NCBI GenBank assembly: GCA_963753905.1
Contig: CAVWDZ010000002.1
Coordinates: forward strand, 372,001 to 436,000
DNA: 64,000 nucleotides
From: Bog-756 sp963753905
GTDB taxonomy: Bacteria > Actinomycetota > Acidimicrobiia > Acidimicrobiales > RAAP-2
Reading direction: 5' to 3'
The position numbers and the translations under genes are program-made. The notes beneath the pieces are model-generated. The model saw only the letters and a list, made by a program, of their open reading frames with translations. It was not told the DNA's origin and did not search any database. Shown here one piece after another: positions 59,928 to 64,000 of this stretch (positions are counted from its first letter, which is position 1; every line of letters begins with the position of its first letter).

Positions 59928-60009
59928 CGTCTCAGCCGTCCGACCCCGAACGGCACAAGGGACCTGCGGAGCTGCCGACGTCGGGGCCACTCCGTCCCGC
60001 CGGGCCGGA

Positions 60010-60015
60010 TAGGGT
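60010..60015 (+). promoter_or_regulatory. Leaderless-type -10 (TAGGGT)
   Basis: TAGGGT ends 7 nt before the GTG at 60023. The identical hexamer precedes the small ORF at 49144. Confidence 0.4.
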
Positions 60016-60022
60016 CGGGCCG

Positions 60023-60811
60023 GTGCCCGACCCGCTCGACGGATTCCAACGATCGACCTTTGCCGCCGAGGGCACCACCCGCACCGTCTACAGGACCGGT
60101 GCAGGGCCGGCTGTGATCGTGATCAGCGAGATGCCCGGCATCACCCCGAACGTCGCCCGCTTTGCCCGCCTGGTCGCCGGGATCGGCTGCACGGCGGTCA
60201 TGCCGCACCTCTTCGGCGAGGACGGCCGGCCGCCGAGCGGTGGGTACACGCTCTCCTCGTTGGCCAGGGTGTGCATCTCGCGCGAGTTCGCCCTCCTGGC
60301 CCTCGGGAAGACCAGCCCGGTCACCACCTGGCTCCGCGCCCTCGCACGCGACGAACACGACCGGTGCGGCGGCCCGGGTGTGGGCGCGGTCGGCATGTGC
60401 CTGACCGGCGGCTTCGCCCTGGCCCTGATGGTCGACGAGGTGGTGCTCGCCCCGGTGCTCAGCCAGCCCTCGCTCCCCTTCCCGCTCGGCGCGTCGCGTC
60501 GGCGGGCCATCGGGATCTCCGAGGTGGACACCCGGCGGGTCGTCGAGCGGGTCGCCGCCGGGACCTGCGTGCTCGGCCTGCGCTTCTCGGGTGACAAGAC
60601 CTCGCCCCCGGAGCGGTTCGAGACACTGCGCGCCCTGCTCGGCGAAGGGTTCGTCGGGATCGAGCTCGACTCCTCGCCCGGAAACCCGTACGGGCACCGC
60701 AAGGCCGCCCATTCGGTCCTGACCGAGGACCTCGACGACCGGCCGGGCACCCCGACCAGAGAGGCGCTGGACCGGGTGCTCGACCTCTTCCGCACCAGGT
60801 TGCTGGCCTGA
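60023..60811 (+). CDS. Dienelactone hydrolase family protein
   Basis: A 262-residue alpha/beta hydrolase. Nucleophile Cys126 in GMCLTGGFALAL (GxCxGG, typical of dienelactone hydrolases); Glu in VISEMPGITPNV; Asp and His follow in FSGDKTSPPER and NPYGHRKAAHSV. The Cys nucleophile supports dienelactone or similar lactone hydrolysis; the substrate here is not established. GTG start with a leaderless-type -10. Convergent with the next methyltransferase. Confidence 0.9.
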   Translation: MPDPLDGFQRSTFAAEGTTRTVYRTGAGPAVIVISEMPGITPNVARFARLVAGIGCTAVMPHLFGEDGRPPSGGYTLSSLARVCISREFALLALGKTSPVTTWLRALARDEHDRCGGPGVGAVGMCLTGGFALALMVDEVVLAPVLSQPSLPFPLGASRRRAIGISEVDTRRVVERVAAGTCVLGLRFSGDKTSPPERFETLRALLGEGFVGIELDSSPGNPYGHRKAAHSVLTEDLDDRPGTPTREALDRVLDLFRTRLLA

Positions 60812-60857
60812 CCCGCCCGGGCGGCGACAGCCCGGCGGGACCGGGGAGCGGCCCGGT

Positions 60858-61661
60858 TCAGGCGGTTGCCACCACTTCGCCGTGGAGCACCGCGAACCAG
60901 GCGTCCGGCGCGGCCGCCCAGCGGTGCCAGGCGCGGGCGAACGCCCCGAGGTCGTCGCGGTCGGCGATGCCGTGTGCGAGCAGCTGGTCGGCCAGCGAGG
61001 ACCGCGTGAAGCGGTCGGCCCAGAGCCCACCCCACCACGTGCGCTCCGCCGGGGTGGCGAAGCACCAGGCGGAGGCAGATGCCGCGATCTCGGAGAAGCC
61101 GGCGGCGCGGGCCCATCCGAGCAGGAGGCGGCCGGCATCCCAGTTCGCCCCGTTGACCCGAGTCAGCGTGCCGTAGGCGGCAAGCGCCCGGTCGAGATCG
61201 GGATCACCCGGTGTGAAGGTCATCGCCGGGTAGTCGCTGTCCCGGCAGGCCACCCGTCCCCCGGGGCGGCAGACCCGTCCCATCTCGACGAGGGCGGCGA
61301 CCGGATCGCCGACGTGCTGGAGCACCTGATGGGCGTGGACCACGTCGAAGGAGTCGTCGGCGAAGGGGAGCGCGAAGAGGTCTGCGACCTCGAAGGCGAC
61401 CGAGGACAGCCCGGCGTCGGCCGCGATCCGGCGGGCCTCGTCGATCACCTCACTCGAGGCGTCGATCCCGACCACCCGACCGGGGGACACCGATCGGGCC
61501 AGATCGCCGGTGAGGGTGCCCGGCCCGCACCCGATGTCGAGCAGGTCCTGGCCGGGCCGCAGGTACGGGAGGAGATAGGCGGCCGAGTTGGCCGCTGTGC
61601 GCCACCGGTGCGAGCGGAGCACGCTCTCGTGGTGGCCGTGGGTGTACGTCGTGTCAGGCAT
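60858..61661 (-). CDS. SAM-dependent methyltransferase
   Basis: A 267-residue class I methyltransferase. Motif I LLDIGCGPGTLTGDLA, acidic motif VVGIDASSEVID, DLFALPFADDSFDVVHAHQVLQH (post-II and III), VCRPGGRVACRDSDYPAM. The N-terminus HGHHESVLRSHRWRTAANSA is typical of UbiE/Erg6-like clades. Target unknown. The ATG overlaps the NUDIX stop by 8 nt, so both are probably translated together. Confidence 0.9.
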   Translation of the reverse strand: MPDTTYTHGHHESVLRSHRWRTAANSAAYLLPYLRPGQDLLDIGCGPGTLTGDLARSVSPGRVVGIDASSEVIDEARRIAADAGLSSVAFEVADLFALPFADDSFDVVHAHQVLQHVGDPVAALVEMGRVCRPGGRVACRDSDYPAMTFTPGDPDLDRALAAYGTLTRVNGANWDAGRLLLGWARAAGFSEIAASASAWCFATPAERTWWGGLWADRFTRSSLADQLLAHGIADRDDLGAFARAWHRWAAAPDAWFAVLHGEVVATA

Positions 61662-62166
61662 GTCCGCCGCCTCCCCCGCCGCCGGCCATGCCGCCTCCCC
61701 CGGTCACGCCGATCACCGGGTGGCCGTCCTCGAGATAGAGGGTGCCGGAGGCTCTGAGGCCGCGACCGACCCTCCGTCCGAGCGGACCGCTCAGCAGACC
61801 GACCGCCTCGTCGGGGAGGGCCCACCGCTGATCGCTGATCTCGTCCTCCTGGAGCACGATCGTCGCGCGGTCGGCTGCGGTCACCTCCCCGCAGTCGAAC
61901 AGGAAGCGCAGCCCCCCGGGGCGGCCGCGTCGGGGGTGGAGGAAGTCCACGCACACCAGTCGCCCGGTCGCCACGGTCAACCCGGTCTCCTCGTGCACCT
62001 CCCGCCGGCACCCGTCCCACGGCGACTCGCCGGTCTCCTCGATCTGGCCACCGGGGATGGTCCACCCCTTCTTGTAGGTCGTCTCGAGAATGAGGATGCG
62101 GCCCGCACCGTCGTGGAGGAGGGCACCGGCCGATGCCGGGATCCTCGGGAGCTCGTACCCGTCCAT
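61654..62166 (-). CDS. NUDIX hydrolase
   Basis: A 170-residue NUDIX enzyme cleaving nucleoside diphosphate-linked substrates. The NUDIX box is GGQIEETGESPWDGCRREVH then EETGL; one extra residue sits between the first Gly and Glu (GX6E rather than GX5E). Residues REVHEETGL hold the metal. The C-terminus is a run of Gly (MAGGGGGGGHA), likely disordered. ATG at 62166; a longer frame to 62208 is less likely. Substrate unknown. Confidence 0.88.
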   Translation of the reverse strand: MDGYELPRIPASAGALLHDGAGRILILETTYKKGWTIPGGQIEETGESPWDGCRREVHEETGLTVATGRLVCVDFLHPRRGRPGGLRFLFDCGEVTAADRATIVLQEDEISDQRWALPDEAVGLLSGPLGRRVGRGLRASGTLYLEDGHPVIGVTGGGGMAGGGGGGGHA

Positions 62167-62251
62167 CACCCCATCATCACCGATCCGGGAAGACCGGCAG
62201 GACACCATCGATGCGCGGCGGCAGCCGGCACAGCCGACGGTGTCCGGCCAG

Positions 62252-63640
62252 CTACACCCGGGCCATGTTGTCGAACCGGGCGTGGTGGCCGATGAAGGCC
62301 AACCGGGTCACCCCGGTCGGGCCGTTGCGGTGCTTGGCCACGATGACCTCCGCCGTCCCCTGGCTGTCGGTCGAATCCGGGTTGTAGAGCTCGTCCCGGT
62401 AGAGGAAGAGCACCACGTCCGCGTCCTGCTCGATGGAGCCGGACTCGCGAAGGTCGGCGAGCATCGGCCGCTTGTCCTGACGCATCTCGAGTCCACGCGA
62501 GAGCTGTGAGAGCGCCACGACCGGCACCTCGAGCTCGCGGGCCAGGATCTTGAGGCCGCGGCTGATCTCGGAGACCTCGACCTGACGGTTTTCCGCGCCG
62601 TGGCGACCCGTCATCAGCTGGAGGTAGTCGACGACCACCAGGCCGAGCCCCTCGCGGCTCTTGAGCCGGCGGGCGCGGGCGCGGATGTCCATCACCGTGA
62701 GGTTGGGATTGTCGTCGATGAAGATCGGCGCCTCGCTCATCCGGCTGATCGCATTCCCGATCTTGGGCCAGTCCGCCTCGCGCAGCTTTCCGGTCCGCAT
62801 CCGGTTGGCGTCGACCCGGGCCTCGGAGCAGAGCAGGCGCTGGGTGAGCTCGAGGTGGCTCATCTCGAGGGAGAAGAGGAGGACCGGCTGGCCCATCTTG
62901 ACCCCGGCGTGGGCCACCATTCCCAGGGCGAAGCTCGTCTTGCCCATGGCCGGGCGGGCCCCGACCACGATGAGGTTGGACGGCTGGAGTCCGGCCAACT
63001 GTTCGTCGAGGTCCGTGTACCCGGTCGCAAGACCGGTGACCGACTCGCCGCGGCTGAAGAGCTGCTCGAGATGGTCGAGACTCTGGCCCAGCAGGTCGCG
63101 CAGGGGGGTCATCGAGTCCACGACCCTGCGTTGGGCCACACCGAACACCAGGCTCTCCGCGCGATCCAGCACGCCGCTCACGTCCTCGGGAACGCTGTAG
63201 CCCAGTTCGGTGATCTCGCCCGCCACGGCCACCAGACGGCGGAGCAGGGCGAGCTCCTCGACGATCCTCGCGTAGTACTCGGCGTTGCCGATCGACGGCG
63301 TGTTGGCCTGCAACGAGACGAAGACCGACGGGTCGCCGATCGCTTCGAGCAGCTCGCGACGACGGAGCTCCTCGGTGACCGTCACCCAGTCGGCCGGCTC
63401 CCCCCGGCTGAACAGCGAGGTGACCGCCTCGAAGATGTACCCGTGGGACGTCTTGTAGAAGTCCTCGGGTCCGCAGATCTCCATCGCTGCGGCGATCGCG
63501 TCGCGCGAGAGCAGCATCGCGCCGAGCACCGACTCCTCCGCCTCGATGTTGTGGGGTGGGACCCGACCCGCCGGGGACCCGGCACCTCCGCGGGGTGCGA
63601 GGAGTTGGCGGGGTCGCGTGTCATCGACGGCGTTGACCAT
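62252..63640 (-). CDS. dnaB: Replicative DNA helicase DnaB
   Basis: A 462-residue hexameric helicase. N-terminal primase-interacting domain (PPHNIEAEESVLGAMLLS), linker, and RecA-like domain with Walker A GARPAMGKTSFALG, SLEMSHLELTQRLL, Walker B LGLVVVDYLQLM, and SQLSRGLEMRQDKRPMLADL. Intein-free. It follows rplI in the common rpsF-ssb-rpsR-rplI-dnaB arrangement, 220 nt from the rplI stop. ATG at 63640. No origin or DnaA-box array is apparent in the gap. Confidence 0.97.
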   Translation of the reverse strand: MVNAVDDTRPRQLLAPRGGAGSPAGRVPPHNIEAEESVLGAMLLSRDAIAAAMEICGPEDFYKTSHGYIFEAVTSLFSRGEPADWVTVTEELRRRELLEAIGDPSVFVSLQANTPSIGNAEYYARIVEELALLRRLVAVAGEITELGYSVPEDVSGVLDRAESLVFGVAQRRVVDSMTPLRDLLGQSLDHLEQLFSRGESVTGLATGYTDLDEQLAGLQPSNLIVVGARPAMGKTSFALGMVAHAGVKMGQPVLLFSLEMSHLELTQRLLCSEARVDANRMRTGKLREADWPKIGNAISRMSEAPIFIDDNPNLTVMDIRARARRLKSREGLGLVVVDYLQLMTGRHGAENRQVEVSEISRGLKILARELEVPVVALSQLSRGLEMRQDKRPMLADLRESGSIEQDADVVLFLYRDELYNPDSTDSQGTAEVIVAKHRNGPTGVTRLAFIGHHARFDNMARV

Positions 63641-63860
63641 GGTGGTTCAACACTCCCCGATCGGGTCTGTGGAGGGATAGACCCTCTTCCTGAGGAAATG
63701 AGCGTCCGGCGGTGTGGACGCGAGGTGGACAACCGGAGCCGGCCTGCGGACAGCGGTGCACATCGGACCATCATCCCAGGCGGGTCTGACAACGCTGTGC
63801 ATGTTGCACGTACGGCCGTGGCAGCCGGGCGTGCTGCCGGGCGCGATCCCGGATCGGGGC

Positions 63861-64000
63861 TCAGTTCTCGGGAGTCACCTCGACGGTGAGCTCGAACACC
63901 ACACCGCCGACCAGCTCGACCCGGACGCTGTGCTCACCGATCGTCTTGATCGGCTCCTCGAGGACCAGATCATGCCGGTCGACGACCGCGCCGGTCTGCT
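63861..64000 (-). CDS. rplI: 50S ribosomal protein L9, C-terminal part (cut by window end)
   Basis: Forty-five codons at the window end, ending in TGA at 63861: QTGAVVDRHDLVLEEPIKTI, then GEHSVRVELVGGVVFELTVEV, then TPEN. The DxxxIxLxEPIKxxG-H pattern is the C-terminal domain of L9. The gene order rplI-dnaB is conserved in many bacteria and supports the call. The 5' part lies outside the window. Confidence 0.85.
   Translation of the reverse strand, partial: QTGAVVDRHDLVLEEPIKTIGEHSVRVELVGGVVFELTVEVTPEN

Noticed and set aside
57891..59990. A 699-codon minus-strand frame opposite the beta-helix gene
   Set aside because: Gly/Arg/Asp-rich mirror of the repeat-containing gene; no domain and no start signal.
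63641..63860. Replication origin near dnaB
   Set aside because: dnaB with rplI is a translation-linked arrangement distant from oriC in many bacteria, and no DnaA-box cluster (TTATCCACA-like) is seen in the gap.

Overview
The window is high-G+C DNA, densely coded on both strands, and reads as a chromosomal segment of a high-G+C actinobacterium. Evidence includes a dnaK-grpE-dnaJ-hspR-clpB heat-shock cluster with an HspR-type repressor, a mycothiol-dependent MDMPI-family enzyme, a mycofactocin-coupled SDR, a DUF2510 protein, a PhoP/RegX3-like pair of response regulators, a GlnR-like box and a tRNA without an encoded CCA end. The gene content fits Acidimicrobiia best, but that class assignment is an inference and no database was consulted.

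Layout. (1) 0.3-13.4 kb: a small basic protein of unknown function, then one minus-strand block of eleven genes, dnaK-grpE-dnaJ-hspR-clpB followed by purA-purD-purB-purC-purS-purQ. Most junctions are 1-4 nt ATGA/GTGA/TGATG overlaps. (2) 13.5-21.7 kb: a pRiA4b-ORF3-like protein, gpmA, an amt-glnB ammonium module with a GlnR-like box, two membrane proteins, a cyclic-nucleotide-binding protein, a membrane-anchored HdrD-like Fe-S reductase, and dcd. (3) 21.85-27.6 kb: an accessory region that starts at tRNA-Gly(CCC). It holds an IS481 remnant, an A+T-richer GT-C-like membrane gene, head-to-head truncated caiB and tetR genes (a deletion scar), a ferredoxin with a tiny coupled upstream ORF, an enoyl-CoA hydratase, a small unknown HTH protein and a TetR regulator. 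(4) 27.7-42.1 kb: DegV, an AIM24-like protein, a secreted beta-propeller/PKD/TIG protein, transporters, cutA, a DUF35-thiolase pair, DUF202 proteins, a methyltransferase and a membrane-anchored HtrA-like protease. (5) 42.3-49 kb: arylsulfatase, SDR, PaaX-type regulator, fatty acid desaturase and pgi. (6) 49-60 kb: two orphan OmpR-type response regulators flanking a crcB pair, then lon, an alpha/beta hydrolase, a CoA-transferase, an EEP nuclease/phosphatase and a secreted beta-helix/TIG protein. (7) 60-64 kb: dienelactone hydrolase, methyltransferase, NUDIX hydrolase, dnaB and the 3' end of rplI.

The most interesting signal is regulatory. Arrays of GTTCACC-like heptamers repeated exactly every 11 bp (the geometry of actinobacterial PHO boxes) lie upstream of both orphan response regulators and of the secreted beta-helix protein. 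The two regulator promoters share 20 of 26 bases from the GTTCACC through the -10 (GTTCACC, 9 nt, TAGnnT). This suggests a phosphate-type regulon that controls its own regulators and a surface protein. Many genes also have a TAnnnT -10 only 6-8 nt before the start codon, which implies widespread leaderless transcription; three probable leaderless or coupled small ORFs precede larger genes. All functional calls come from reading protein motifs and context by eye.
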